Shown here piece after piece: positions 1-9,117 of a DNA stretch of 64,000 bases (positions are counted from its first letter, which is position 1; the number at the start of each line of letters is the position of its first letter). The stretch covers positions 1 through 64,000 of the forward strand of contig CABTOK010000004.1 of the NCBI GenBank assembly GCA_902486425.1, written 5' to 3'. The translations under genes and the position numbers were made by a program. The notes under the pieces are model-generated. The model worked only from the letters and a program-made list of their open reading frames with translations, had not been told where the DNA came from and ran no database searches. The stretch is from UBA11475 sp902486425. GTDB lineage: Bacteria; Bacillota; Clostridia; Christensenellales; Borkfalkiaceae.

Positions 1-3000
1 CGTCTTTTACAATATCCAGAGCCGAGCCGTCTACGAAGCTGCCTACGGTAAGACCGTTAAGTTTACCTAATTTATAATCGTTTAAATTGATATTAAGTTT
101 AGCTTTATCGTTTACTACGTCGATAATTCTGCTTACGCTTATCCCGTAAAGAGCGTCCAACGCGTCCTGACCGATAGTTCCGTCGAATATATCGCCTATG
201 GATATTCCTCCGAAAGATTCAAGAGCGAAGTCGGCGAGAGTAAAGTCGGCTTTGGTTATTATCGTTACTATTCCGATAATTCTGTCGAGAGTGTAAGCTT
301 TTACTTCGTTAAGAGCGTCTTCGCCTATCGTTCCGTCGAGAACGTCGCCGAGCGAGAGCTCGCCGAAACCGCCCAGATCGTAATCGTAAAGGCTGAACTT
401 TACGCCGATAAGGTTAGTTATGACTTCTACGATTTTGTTTATCGAAAGGTCGCCGAGATTATCGCCGATCGCCTTTTTAAGATCGGTAAGTATATCCCCT
501 ATCGTAATGTTTTTAAGTCCTTCCACGCCGAACTTGTCGAGATCGACGTTAAGCCCTATGCCGTCCATTATCATTCCGATAGTGGTGTCTCTTCTGTTGT
601 CCACAAGCGTTTTGAAGAGTTTGGGGAATACGAATCTCGTTACGACGGCAACGGTACCGAGCACGCCGCCTACTATAAGAGTCTGAACGTGTCCGAGTTC
701 GTCTACGTTTACTCCGACTTTAGAGAGCATCGCCGCAATACCGGATTCGCTTAATGCCTGCTTCATTTCGGCAAGCTGAGTTCCTTTTATAACGCCGCCG
801 ACGTTTATGTCTTTGAGGGCGCCGAGTTTATAATAATCGAGATCTATCGAAAGTCCGCTGTACTTTCTCACGACGTCGAGAACTCTGTCAAAGGTTATCG
901 AATAGAGCGCGTCGAGAGCCTTTTCGCCTATCTGTCCCCTTACTATATCGCCGATCGTTATCGTTCCGAATGCTTCGAGGGCGAAATCTTCGAGATCGAA
1001 TTTAACGTTGAATTTATTCGTGATCTTGTCGATGAAGTAGTTAATTGTTTTGTCGTCTAAAATTTCGAGAGCGTCGTCTATAATCGTGCCGTCGAAAATA
1101 TCGCCGAAAGTGAGTCCGCCTACTTCGTAAAGACCGAAGTCGTCCAGACTGAAATTAAGTTTGAATCTTTCGGATATCGGATCGATCAAAGAGTTGAAAG
1201 TCTTTTCTTCGAGAGTCTTCATAACGTCGTCCGAAATCGTACCGTCGAAGATGTCCGAAAGTTTAAGTTCGCCGAATTCCCCTACGCCGAAGTCGCTGAG
1301 ACTATAGTCGATATGAAGGAGCTTTTCGAAGATAATCGCTATTATTTCGTTAAACGAATAGCTGCCGAAAGCGTCAAGGAAGTCTTTTCCTATCGAGCCG
1401 TCGAAAATCCCGTCGAACGTTACGTCGAAAATTCTGTCGAGATTATAATCCGAGGGATCGAAATTAACATTGAGCTTTTCTAAAATCTTTTCGACGACGT
1501 CACCTACTTTTTTGCCGGAAAGCGCGTCTTTGAGCGTGTCGACAGGCGCGTTTACAAGTCCGCCGACGGTTATCGAACCGAGTTCTTTAAGACCGTAGTC
1601 GGCAAGGTCGATCGAAAGCTTTAAGTTCTTGTTGAAAACGTCTATCACCTTCTGAACGGAAATGTCGTAGAGAGCGGTTTTAAGCTCGTCTGTCATCGTT
1701 CCGTTTACTATCGAGGCGAATTTGATTTTGCCGAAGTCTTCGAGACCGAAGTCCGCGAGAGTGAATTTAAGACCGGTTATGTTGCAGACGATTTCGATAA
1801 CGTCGTCAAAACTCTTATCGAGATACGAATCTTTGAGCTTACCAAGAATAGAGCCGTCGAAGATGGTTCCTATCTTCAGGCCGAGAGCGGCGTCGAGACC
1901 ATAGTCGTTGAGATCGAAGCCGAATCCTAATTCGTCTATTACGTCGTTGAACGAAAGATCTTTAAGATTTTCAAACGTGTCCGCAAGACCTAACGATTCG
2001 CCGTTTTTAGTCGTGATAAGGTCGATAAGGGAAGTAATTACCGAACCTTCGGGAATAAGTTTTGTGGCGTCTGCTATGTCGTTGAGTCTTATGTTTTTAT
2101 AATCGAAATTAAGAACGTCGTTTATCGTTCCGTTTTCACCCGTGCCGACGATTGCCGAAAGGAGCTTGAGATAATCCATATCGAGCGGAACGAGATTTTC
2201 AAGCGCGATGGCGAAGTCGTTTATCGGCATGTTTTTAAGTCTTCTCACGATAACTTTGGGTATATCGAGAAGTCCTATTTTGCTGAGCGCCGGGAACTCC
2301 ATGAACCATACTTCGGCAAGATCGGTCACCGAAGGAAGATACGTTACCTGTTCTATAACGTATTCGTCGTTGTTTACGAGCTTTACGTCGCCGACTTCGT
2401 AAATGTTCTGATACGTTTCAGACGAATCGACGTAATAATATTTCGGAAGCGTTTTATAATCGAAGCCGTCGTTAAGAACGTAGTAAGTAACTACGCTTCT
2501 AAGGTTTTGAGTTTTACCGTCGTCTTTTTCGACAAGCGTATATGTATTGCCGGACTTAGTATAAACCGAGCCCTGATACGAAGCGGCTTCCTGCGGGGAA
2601 ATCTGCCGGAAAGCGACGTCGCCTATACCTTCGTTCGGGTATTTGCTGTATTCCGCCCCTTTATAAATTTCAAGGTTCTCGATCCAGCCGAAACCGAGAT
2701 CGTTGAGGTTTACCCCTAAAAGTTTAAGCACGGTTTCGATATTCGCGGTTACCGTTACGGCGTTTATGGCGTCGCCTATGTTTTTATAGGTAGTCGCATA
2801 AAGCTTCGCCTTGTCTATTTCAACAAGATCGCCTACTCTCACCTTTTCGCCGTTCGACGCATTCAGCTCGATATCCAGAAGAGCGTCGAGCCCCTTTTCG
2901 AGTCCCGGTATATAATTTTTGACTACGCCGAGATTTTCCGCTTTGATAAGCATCTTCGCAGCATCGTACAAGTATGCGCTGCGGAACTTTTCGTTCAGAT

Positions 3001-3139
3001 ATTCTTCGTTCTGTTTGTCAGAAAGAATATAACCGTACCGACCTTTACGTTCGACGCAGCGTAAAGACCGCCGAGCCCTACCCCCGCGAACGCTCCGACT
3101 ATACCCATAACGAAGCCGAGAGCGAAAGCGATAAGCACC
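1..3139 (-). CDS. Surface protein body made of ~51-residue tandem repeats (cut by window edge)
   Basis: An open reverse frame runs from about 3139 to the left edge without a stop. Its C-terminus lies outside the window. After a head region with no recognised domain (about 2950-2150), it becomes a tandem array with a period of 51 residues (153 bp). Each unit contains a G-D-I-F-D-G-T-I-like turn, an amphipathic stretch with I-I-D-V/I, and a D-Y/F-x-L step. I count at least ten units between about 2000 and 1. No good start codon with a ribosome site exists in this frame. The natural N-terminus, a membrane segment, lies in another frame (see 2995-3159), so the gene appears to carry a single frameshift. 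The family is not recognised. By its neighbours and repeats it is probably exported and membrane-tethered; that is inference. Confidence 0.7.
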
Positions 3140-3159
3140 TTAACCATCTTACCTAACAT
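2995..3159 (-). CDS. N-terminal membrane-anchor segment of the repeat protein, out of frame with the body
   Basis: The ATG at 3159 has a strong AAGGAG ribosome site 5 nt upstream. The first 35 residues hold one hydrophobic, glycine-rich helix, followed by A-A-S-N-V-K-V-G. The frame then runs to a TGA at 2995. The other frame, open from 3139 to 1, would continue naturally after K-V-G with R-Y-G-Y-I-L-S-D. The two frames overlap between 2995 and 3139, so one inserted or missing base joins them into a signal-anchor plus repeat protein. It may be a true disrupted gene, a recoding event or an assembly error. Codon use in both halves looks alike. Confidence 0.6.
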   Translation of the reverse strand: MLGKMVKVLIAFALGFVMGIVGAFAGVGLGGLYAASNVKVGTVIFFLTNRTKNI

Positions 3160-3201
3160 AATGTCTCCTTCCCCTAAGTTTTCCCTTAACCGCCCGGCCA
3201 T

Positions 3202-3574
3202 CCCTTCTTAGCCTGCCCTTACGTGGCGGTTGTTTTATAATATAATAAAACTAACGGAAACACTTATTTTATATTTAAGCTATTTAATTATAGAACTTTT
3301 CTCACAGCAAGTCAATAGGCTTTTTAAAAAAATTGACCTGGTTTTTAAATTTATTTTACGCTTTTTCGGGTTGTTTTTTATCGGCGATGAAGAGGAGCTC
3401 GTTTTATCGCAAATTAAAAGATTCTTCAACCTGTTTATCCGGAACAACGCCGTTTTAACTCATTTTTACAAATTTCTTTTTTCATGGCGGAATACGGATA
3501 TATTCTGACCGGACGGATAATAACCGACGTTTTTTTAAGATTTTCGGAAAAACGGCCTCGTTTCAAAAGAACAG
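3202..3574. other. Intergenic region, AT-rich, no convincing gene
   Basis: This gap separates the start of the repeat protein from the terminator at 3575. On the reverse strand it holds a -10-like AT run near 3230-3245 and an imperfect GC dyad (AACCGCC with GGCGGTT) near 3190-3230 in the presumed leader. A forward reading frame at 3230-3508 is Phe/Leu-rich, has no ribosome site and no family resemblance, so I do not call it. Confidence 0.5.
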
Positions 3575-3616
3575 GTACTAAAAAAAGCGACCGCTTTGGT
3601 CGCTTTTTTAGTACTT
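3575..3616. terminator. Bidirectional intrinsic terminator
   Basis: A long perfect hairpin has AAAAAAGCGACC on the left arm and GGTCGCTTTTTT on the right, flanked by matching TACT/AGTA. It has T runs in both directions. It ends cca (reverse strand) and could block read-through the other way. Confidence 0.85.
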
Positions 3617-3669
3617 TTTATTCAGACGATATGTTTTTGAGTTTATCAACCCGCTTATAAAAAGGCTAT

Positions 3670-5040
3670 CTATAAACTCTTTTCTCCGCGGACGTAAGAA
3701 AGCAGACGTTCCTTCTCGTTCGGAAGTTTTTCGGTCGCAACAAGATTGAAAACCGTTTCGAGCGCCGCTCCTATGTCGCTGCCGGTGATGCCCGATTTTT
3801 TCAAATCCGTGCCGTTTATTTTAAGCTCTTTAAGAGATTTCGGCAAGTTTTTATCGGCGGCGTTTTTACAAATCTTTTTTATTCTTTCTGCGGAGTCTGC
3901 ATATGTTTTATCTTCCGTCGCCGCGGCGTATGCTGATTTAAGCTCGATTATTTTATCGATAATATCACTGTTTTTCAAGACGAAAATTTTAAGTTCTTCG
4001 GTCTCTTTTTCGTTATTGCCGTCCATAAACTTCGGTAGCGTTTCAACGATACGTTCCGCGGTTTCCGCTACTCTTACGGGCGATTTTAAGGATAAAAATC
4101 TCGCTTTTACGCCGTCTCTTTCCCCTACCGCCAAAGCATAAAGACGGATAGATTTCCCAGCAAAAAAGCAAGTTCTTAAAGATATATCGTCAAAGTATGG
4201 GAACACGTACTTCATCACGCCTGTTTTATGCAAAACCTCGATCGCCCTGTAAAATCCGTCCGTCGGGGAAAAACAGTGTTTTCTGTCCGAATTTATTATC
4301 GAGACAAGTTCCGCGTAAACACGCTCGACCGAAATATCTTTCAGATTCCCCGAATACTTTTTTGCCGATTCGATAACTTCTTCAGTCGGGGTAAAACCGA
4401 GTTCTCCGGTAAATCTTGCGAGTCGCATAAGTCTTAAACCGTCGCTTTTAAAAACGTCGTCGGGGTTTTTTACCGTATCTAAAATTTTGTTCTTTATATC
4501 TTCGATTCCGCCGAGCGGATCGACAAATTCTCTTTCGGTCACGTCGTAATAGACGGCGTTACATTTAAAATCTCTTCTCCTCGCGTCTTCGTAAATATCG
4601 TCGGTAGGCTCGGTAAATTCCGGCGTATGCCCGCCGCCGTCGGCGTATCTTTCTTTACGGAACGAAGTAAACTCGCATTTTTTTCCGTCAAATTCAAACT
4701 GCACGGTGTGAGTTCGACGATACATTGCTGCCGAAACTATACCGCATTTAAGAAGCGCGGCGTTAAAATATTCAAAATCCGCTGACGAGGCGAGATCTAT
4801 ATCGGACGAATATTCCTTCGAAAAAATAAAATCTCTCACTGCGCCGCCGACTATATAGAGAGGGCTGCCGAGCGTAAAAGCAATTTCTTTAAGCTTACGA
4901 AGAAGCTCCCGATAATCGTTTGCGGAAGCGACCGTAGCGCAACTGTCCGCAGCATTTATTCCCGTAGTTCCTGCGGTTTCGTCTCCGTATCCTATTGTTT
5001 TTTCGCCGCGCGGCGTAATTTTTCTTTTTTTATCCGACAT
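3670..5040 (-). CDS. cca: CCA tRNA nucleotidyltransferase / poly(A) polymerase family
   Basis: Adds or repairs the 3' CCA end of tRNAs using CTP and ATP. It is a 456-residue class II nucleotidyltransferase. The polymerase head has G-G-A-V-R-D at residues 65-70 and the metal-binding D-I-D at 80-82. Later come the R-R-D-F-x-x-N-A motif and D-P-L-G-G, then the D-G-L-R-L-M-R-L-A-R-F tRNA-neck motif. The C-terminal helical region is weakly conserved, as usual. The first 40 residues are an unusual polar extension, so a later start is possible, but the next methionine is too far inside the fold. It is transcribed alone, divergent from the lipid kinase gene, and ends before the terminator at 3575-3616. 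Substrate specificity (full CCA versus A-adding) cannot be told from sequence. Confidence 0.93.
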   Translation of the reverse strand: MSDKKRKITPRGEKTIGYGDETAGTTGINAADSCATVASANDYRELLRKLKEIAFTLGSPLYIVGGAVRDFIFSKEYSSDIDLASSADFEYFNAALLKCGIVSAAMYRRTHTVQFEFDGKKCEFTSFRKERYADGGGHTPEFTEPTDDIYEDARRRDFKCNAVYYDVTEREFVDPLGGIEDIKNKILDTVKNPDDVFKSDGLRLMRLARFTGELGFTPTEEVIESAKKYSGNLKDISVERVYAELVSIINSDRKHCFSPTDGFYRAIEVLHKTGVMKYVFPYFDDISLRTCFFAGKSIRLYALAVGERDGVKARFLSLKSPVRVAETAERIVETLPKFMDGNNEKETEELKIFVLKNSDIIDKIIELKSAYAAATEDKTYADSAERIKKICKNAADKNLPKSLKELKINGTDLKKSGITGSDIGAALETVFNLVATEKLPNEKERLLSYVRGEKSL

Positions 5041-5526
5041 ACTCTGCCTTTTTTAATTTATCCTCGTAAAAACGATCGCTTATTTCGTCTTATTGCCGGC
5101 ATGTTCCCCTCACCCTTTACCGAAAGGCGCCTTACTTTAATCGTATTTTTACAAAAGAACGCTGGATTTGCTCTCTTTTTTGTAATTTCAACGACAATTT
5201 TTTTTATTATAACATATAAATTGTTAAGATAATTGCTTTTTTTGAAAAATTATTATATATTTATTGTATTGCAAATTTACAAACATTATAAAAAGTAAAT
5301 TCTGCGTCCGCGCAGTACGTTTTTCGGGTAACTTAATTTTTTCGGGTAGTTTGAATTTTTTCAACAACTCAAATGTTCCGGCAATCACGAAAAACAAACA
5401 ACGAACAACTTCAAAAAACAGTCGACAAACAATCGGCGATAATCTCACGTCTGCCCATACGACCGGCAACCGCCGGGCAATATCGGGCGGGCAAAAACGT
5501 ATAAACCGTAATAAGGAATCAATGCG
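5041..5526. other. Divergent regulatory gap between cca and the lipid kinase gene
   Basis: This AT-rich spacer drives cca leftwards and the kinase rightwards. A reverse-strand TATAAT lies near 5208 but has no clear -35 box. Two imperfect direct copies of an 18-bp unit with the core TTTTCGGGTA lie at 5321-5338 and 5339-5357. No believable gene is seen. Confidence 0.5.
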
Positions 5527-6399
5527 ATGTTAGATTTTATACTTAATCCCAACGCCGGCAGCACCAAGGGTAAAAAAATAAGAAAAGTTTTAAGAATTAT
5601 CGAAGATTATCTTCAAAAAAACAATATCCCGTATACCGTTCACAGAACGAATTATAAAAACCACGCTAAAAATCTGACTAGTAACCTTATAACGAACGGC
5701 GCAACCGATATAATCGGCATCGGCGGCGACGGCACCCTGCACGAAATCCTGAACGGCTTCCACGACTTCGATAAGTGCAACCTGGGGCTTATTCCCTGCG
5801 GAACCGGCAACGACTTTGCGGGTGCGCTGGGACTCCCGACCAAACCGATAGAAGCGCTTAAACTTATCCTTAACAAAGAACCGGTTTACACCGACTATAT
5901 GCAGATGCCGGGCGTAAGAGGCATCAACCTTATCGGCACCGGCATAGACGTCAAAGTTTTGCAATATTACGCGAATCTGAAGCACAAAACGGCGTTCGGT
6001 TACACAGCTTGTCTTATAAAGGCTCTTTTCAAATTCGATTTTATGGAATTCGACGCGGATTATAACGGCAAGAAGAAACATTTCGAATCGTTCATTGCGT
6101 GCGTCGCAAACGGCGTAAGCTGCGGTGGCGGACTCAAACTTTCTCCCGATTCCGACGTAGGCGACGGCAAACTCAACTTTGTCGCGATCGACAAGGTCAA
6201 ACGCTCTAAAATTCCGGGAATGTTCTTAAAACTCAAAAAGAGCAAAATCCTCGAATGTCCCGGCGTCACGCACGAACTTGTCGAAGAAATCAAAGTTACC
6301 GGCAAGGACGCGGGCCTTATTCAGGTCGACGGCGAAATTTACGAAAATATCCCCTTTGAAATAAAAATCGTACACAATACGCTTAAAATGTACAGATAA
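5527..6399 (+). CDS. Diacylglycerol/lipid kinase, DagK-YegS family
   Basis: A 290-residue soluble lipid kinase of the DAGK catalytic family, which phosphorylates diacylglycerol (or a related lipid) at the inner membrane face. The N-terminal N-P-x-A-G-x-x-x-G nucleotide motif is at residues 8-15, the signature G-G-D-G-T at 66-70, and P-x-G-T-G-N-D-F follows near 97. The C-terminal beta-sandwich ends with V-D-G-E. Length fits the family. The ATG at 5527 has AAGGA about 8 nt upstream. It is a single gene followed by the tRNA promoter. Diacylglycerol kinases of this type recycle lipid released by lipoteichoic acid synthesis in Bacillota, but the substrate here is inferred. Confidence 0.88.
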   Translation: MLDFILNPNAGSTKGKKIRKVLRIIEDYLQKNNIPYTVHRTNYKNHAKNLTSNLITNGATDIIGIGGDGTLHEILNGFHDFDKCNLGLIPCGTGNDFAGALGLPTKPIEALKLILNKEPVYTDYMQMPGVRGINLIGTGIDVKVLQYYANLKHKTAFGYTACLIKALFKFDFMEFDADYNGKKKHFESFIACVANGVSCGGGLKLSPDSDVGDGKLNFVAIDKVKRSKIPGMFLKLKKSKILECPGVTHELVEEIKVTGKDAGLIQVDGEIYENIPFEIKIVHNTLKMYR

Positions 6400-6452
6400 A
6401 TCTAACGGGCAAAAAAAATTTTCTTAAAAAAATAAAAACAATAAAAAAACCG

Positions 6453-6481
6453 TTGACAAATCATAAGCGTTTAGATATAAT
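6453..6481 (+). promoter_or_regulatory. Sigma-70-type promoter of the tRNA-Met/tRNA-Glu unit
   Basis: Perfect TTGACA at 6453-6458, a 17-bp spacer and perfect TATAAT at 6476-6481, 22 bp before the first tRNA. Confidence 0.92.
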
Positions 6482-6503
6482 AATTTAGCCTTTTATGGCG
6501 TAT

Positions 6504-6580
6504 GGCGGCGTAGCTTAGTTGGTTATAGCGGCCGGTTCATACCCGGCAGGTCGTTGGTTCGAATCCGACCGCCGCTACCA
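6504..6580 (+). tRNA. tRNA-Met (CAT anticodon, elongator type)
   Basis: A 77-nt cloverleaf with encoded CCA. The anticodon stem GCCGG/CCGGC carries the loop TTCATAC. The acceptor pair 1-72 is G-U and the anticodon stem lacks the three G-C pairs of initiators, so it is not initiator tRNA. A CAT tRNA could also be tRNA-Ile2 (lysidine-modified), but the GGCGGCG acceptor resembles elongator Met. Confidence 0.9.
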
Positions 6581-6679
6581 TTTTAAGCTTATGCTTAATC
6601 AACTTAATAATCTCGGGAGAGTTTTACGCTGTAGAATTTTTCCGAAAGCAATCCTCGCTTCGGCAAGGAATTGCGCCAA

Positions 6680-6754
6680 GGCCCCTTGGTCAAGCGGTTA
6701 AGACACCACCCTTTCACGGTGGTATCATGGGTTCGAATCCCGTAGGGGTCACCA
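6680..6754 (+). tRNA. tRNA-Glu (TTC)
   Basis: A 75-nt cloverleaf: acceptor GGCCCCT paired to the GGGGTC side, anticodon stem CCACC/GGTGG with loop CTTTCAC, T-loop TTCGAAT, CCA encoded. It lies 99 bp after tRNA-Met and probably shares its promoter. Confidence 0.93.
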
Positions 6755-7084
6755 AACAAGTTAAAGGCGAACCCGTTTCCATTAGGAGACGGATTCGCCT
6801 TTATCGTATACTTCAAAAAACCTTATTATACAAAAACGGCGTATGAGGTAAACCCTTGCACGCCGTTTTTCGTTTTGTACCCACCGTTTTTCAAATACGG
6901 CGGTTTTGTCGCCTACGTATCGGCGACGACCTTTTGCTAGTCAATGGGGTTATTCGATAATGCATCATATATTGACCTTTAATAAAAAAGAGCTTTGAAA
7001 AAAGTTCTCTTTTTTATTTTTAATAATTCTACAACAATATTCTATATAATTTTAAGAAGCATTACATAGAAAGTAGCATGTTTT
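6755..7084. other. Gene-free gap with several hairpins
   Basis: Besides the tRNA terminator this gap has a hairpin at 6832-6869 (AAAACGGCG/CGCCGTTTTT with a T-rich tail), a GTCGCC/GGCGAC hairpin at 6908-6927, and a terminator-like AAAAGAG/CTCTTTTTT hairpin near 6987-7019 that would end the reverse-strand AraC relic. No gene is seen. Confidence 0.5.
6763..6803 (+). terminator. Terminator after the tRNA pair
   Basis: A long hairpin (AAAGGCGAA...TTCGCCTTT with an internal CCGT/ACGG extension) starts 9 nt after the CCA of tRNA-Glu. The trailing T run is short. Confidence 0.6.
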
Positions 7085-7651
7085 TTAAGCAAATTTATGG
7101 GTGCGGGCGTATTCTTTAGGGGTGAAGCCGGTGGCTTTTTTAAATGCTTTGCAAAAGTAAGCCGAGTCGTAAAAATTCAGTTTTTCGGCTATCTGCAAAA
7201 CGGTGTAGTATCCCCCTGACAGGTACTTTTTAGCCTTCTCGATTCTGAGCGCGGACCTGAAATCCGAAAAGCTCTTTTGATACCTCTTTATAAAGTACCG
7301 CTGCAAGGTCGAAACGCTTACGTTAAGTCAGTCTGCCGCCGACCTTTCGTCAAGAGTGAAAATCTCTTCGGAATATATCAGCTTTTCGGTCTCGTAAGAC
7401 AACCTGTCACTCTTTGTTCTCTCGAAAAGCCCGTCAAGAACGGCGTAAAACGCGGACTTCTTTTTATAATCGCCGGTAAGCGCGTCGTCCGCAATTACCG
7501 CTAAAAAAGCGGCTTTCAGGTCTTCGGTCACGGCGGAAGTTATTATATACGGTCTGGTTTTGCCGGTACCTACGGGCAAAAGGTTGCAATTTTTGTTTAT
7601 TGTAGAATTTGGTGCGGTTTCGGCAATACATCCTACATGAAAGTTAACCAA
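7085..7651 (-). pseudogene. AraC-family regulator relic with in-frame TGA
   Basis: The reverse frame encodes the C-terminal two-helix-turn-helix DNA-binding region of an AraC regulator (7085-7306, ending P-K-E-Y-A-R) and, upstream, part of a linker. Between them the same frame is interrupted by a TGA at about 7328. Homology reads straight through the stop, from D-E-R-S-A-A-D to L-N-V-S-V-S-T-L-Q-R, so this is a point nonsense mutation, not a frameshift. The N-terminal sensing domain is missing. Homologous sequence stops near 7600, where a dispersed 20-bp repeat (7611-7630) lies. At least two lesions make it non-functional. It faces a GH30 gene it once probably controlled. TGA is a normal stop in this genome (fhs, MATE and dapB end in TGA), so recoding is unlikely. 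Confidence 0.8.
7611..7630 (+). repeat. Dispersed 20-bp motif, copy A
   Basis: GGTGCGGTTTCGGCAATACA. It matches the consensus GGTNNNNTTTCGGYRAYACA shared with seven other places in this window, all in the same orientation. It sits exactly where the AraC relic loses homology and just before the shortened GH30 gene. Confidence 0.6.
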
Positions 7652-7661
7652 AACGTCGTCG

Positions 7662-8981
7662 GTGGCAAGGGTGAAAGTCGCTTTGTACTCGGACTTTTCG
7701 GGCTTCGGTGTTTGCCTTACCGGCAGTTCGTGCTATCTTTTGGAAAAAGCGGACGAAGCTATCCGCAAAAAACTCATAGAGAACTTGTTTTCAACCAAAG
7801 AAACAACGGAAGAAGAAGCCGCGGCTTCTCTTAAAAACGGCGACGACGGAACCGTTTGCTCGAATGCAAGTCCTTGCGGACTCGGCCTCAACGTGGGACG
7901 GTTATGCGTCGGTTCGAACGACTACTCGGCGGAGCTTTACTGTTACGAAGATAAGGACGGCAATTTTTCGCTCGAAAAAGACCGGGCATACGTTATCCCT
8001 GCAATAAAAGAATTACTGAAAGTCGCACCCGACATGAAGTTGTTCTCTTCCCCGTGGTCGCCGCCGGCAAGAATGAAGTCCGGAAATTCCTTATGCGGCG
8101 GGTATATGCGCGACAAATTTATCGAAGAGTTTGCCGACTATTACGTCAGCTACCTCCTTGCAATGAAGGATGAAGGCATAGATATTTTTGCCCTTACGCC
8201 GCAGAACGAACCGGGAACCGAACAGCAAGGCAGAATGCCCGCCTGCGTATGGTCGCCCGATCAGGAAGCGCAGTTTATTCTTATTCTGTCCGAAAAACTG
8301 AAAAAGAACAGTCTCGATCCCGAAATATGGATCCAGGATCACCATTTTGCTTACCGGGAATGCGTTTTATGGCAGTTCAAAGAGTATCCCGAACTTAAAA
8401 ACGTAGTCAATGCGGTAGCTTTCCACTACTATGAAGGCAGCCCGGAAGACGTTGAAAACTTGAGAGAAAGGATCCCTTATCTCGAATACCATTTTACCGA
8501 AGGCGGACCGAGACTTTACGACAACTACGGCTCCGACTGGTGCAAATGGGGTATGATTATGGCAAGGTCCTTAAACCACGGCTTAAAGTCGTTTACCGGC
8601 TTCAATTTCCTTCTGGACGAAAAGGGCGGCCCCGACATAAGCCCGTTCGGCTGCGCGGGACTGGTTACCGTAAATTCCGTTACAGGGAATCTTACCTACA
8701 GCGGACAGTATCGCGCATTCGCTCACTTTTCGCGTTTTATAAAACGCGGCGCAAAAATTATGCCGGCAACTATAACAGGTTATCAGGCTACCTTTTCCTA
8801 CTCGAAACCTTTTATCCGCGCGGAAGGCTGTATGGTAATTAACCCCGACGGCAGTATTGTTGTCGAAGTAGTCAATCCGTCCGAAGACAAACGACAGCTC
8901 ACCTTTACGGTAAACGGACAGAACTATTATCTCGAGGTAAAACCCGATTCTGTTTCTACCGTAGTATTATCGGAAGAATAA
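7662..8981 (+). CDS. Glycoside hydrolase family 30 (glucosylceramidase-like), shortened N-terminus
   Basis: A 439-residue GH30 beta-glycosidase. The G-F-G-V-C-L-T-G-S-S core strand is near residues 14-23, the acid/base motif T-P-Q-N-E-P near 183-188, and the nucleophile motif H-F-T-E-G-G-P near 270. A C-terminal beta-sandwich follows. Both catalytic glutamates are present. The best start is GTG at 7662. An in-frame TGA at 7638 blocks anything longer, there is no clear ribosome site, and the first strand before G-F-G is shorter and more divergent than usual. No signal peptide is seen, so it is cytoplasmic or has lost its leader. Together with the AraC relic, this suggests a deletion removed both 5' ends. 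Expression may be poor. The substrate is probably a beta-glucosyl or related oligosaccharide (family inference). Confidence 0.8.
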   Translation: MARVKVALYSDFSGFGVCLTGSSCYLLEKADEAIRKKLIENLFSTKETTEEEAAASLKNGDDGTVCSNASPCGLGLNVGRLCVGSNDYSAELYCYEDKDGNFSLEKDRAYVIPAIKELLKVAPDMKLFSSPWSPPARMKSGNSLCGGYMRDKFIEEFADYYVSYLLAMKDEGIDIFALTPQNEPGTEQQGRMPACVWSPDQEAQFILILSEKLKKNSLDPEIWIQDHHFAYRECVLWQFKEYPELKNVVNAVAFHYYEGSPEDVENLRERIPYLEYHFTEGGPRLYDNYGSDWCKWGMIMARSLNHGLKSFTGFNFLLDEKGGPDISPFGCAGLVTVNSVTGNLTYSGQYRAFAHFSRFIKRGAKIMPATITGYQATFSYSKPFIRAEGCMVINPDGSIVVEVVNPSEDKRQLTFTVNGQNYYLEVKPDSVSTVVLSEE

Positions 8982-8986
8982 TTTAT

Positions 8987-9040
8987 GGTACACTTTCGGC
9001 AATACTTTACCGAGGTTGCGGTATTATTTCGGTGATACAG
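8987..9040 (+). repeat. Dispersed motif, copies B and C in tandem
   Basis: GGTACACTTTCGGCAATAC (8987-9005) and GGTATTATTTCGGTGATACAG (9020-9040) are two copies 33 bp apart in the same orientation, directly after the GH30 stop codon. Confidence 0.6.
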
Positions 9041-9070
9041 GTCGTTATAAACAGGTACAAACTAAATTAT

Positions 9071-9097
9071 AAAAGGAGCGGATAATCGCTCCTTTTA
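9071..9097. terminator. Bidirectional terminator between GH30 and the Cys-rich lipoprotein
   Basis: The hairpin AAAAGGAGCG/CGCTCCTTTT has A and T runs on both sides. A second small dyad (TTACGG/CCGTAA) lies at 9099-9116 directly after the reverse-strand stop codon. Confidence 0.85.
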
Positions 9098-9117
9098 TTA
9101 CGGAATTTACCGTAATT

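Noticed and set aside
3230..3508. Forward 92-residue Phe/Leu-rich reading frame
   Set aside because: AT-rich noncoding gap, no ribosome site, no family, low-complexity composition.
7328..7330. TGA as a sense codon (recoding) in the AraC relic
   Set aside because: Several intact genes (fhs, MATE, dapB) end in TGA, and the relic is also truncated, so a nonsense mutation is simpler.
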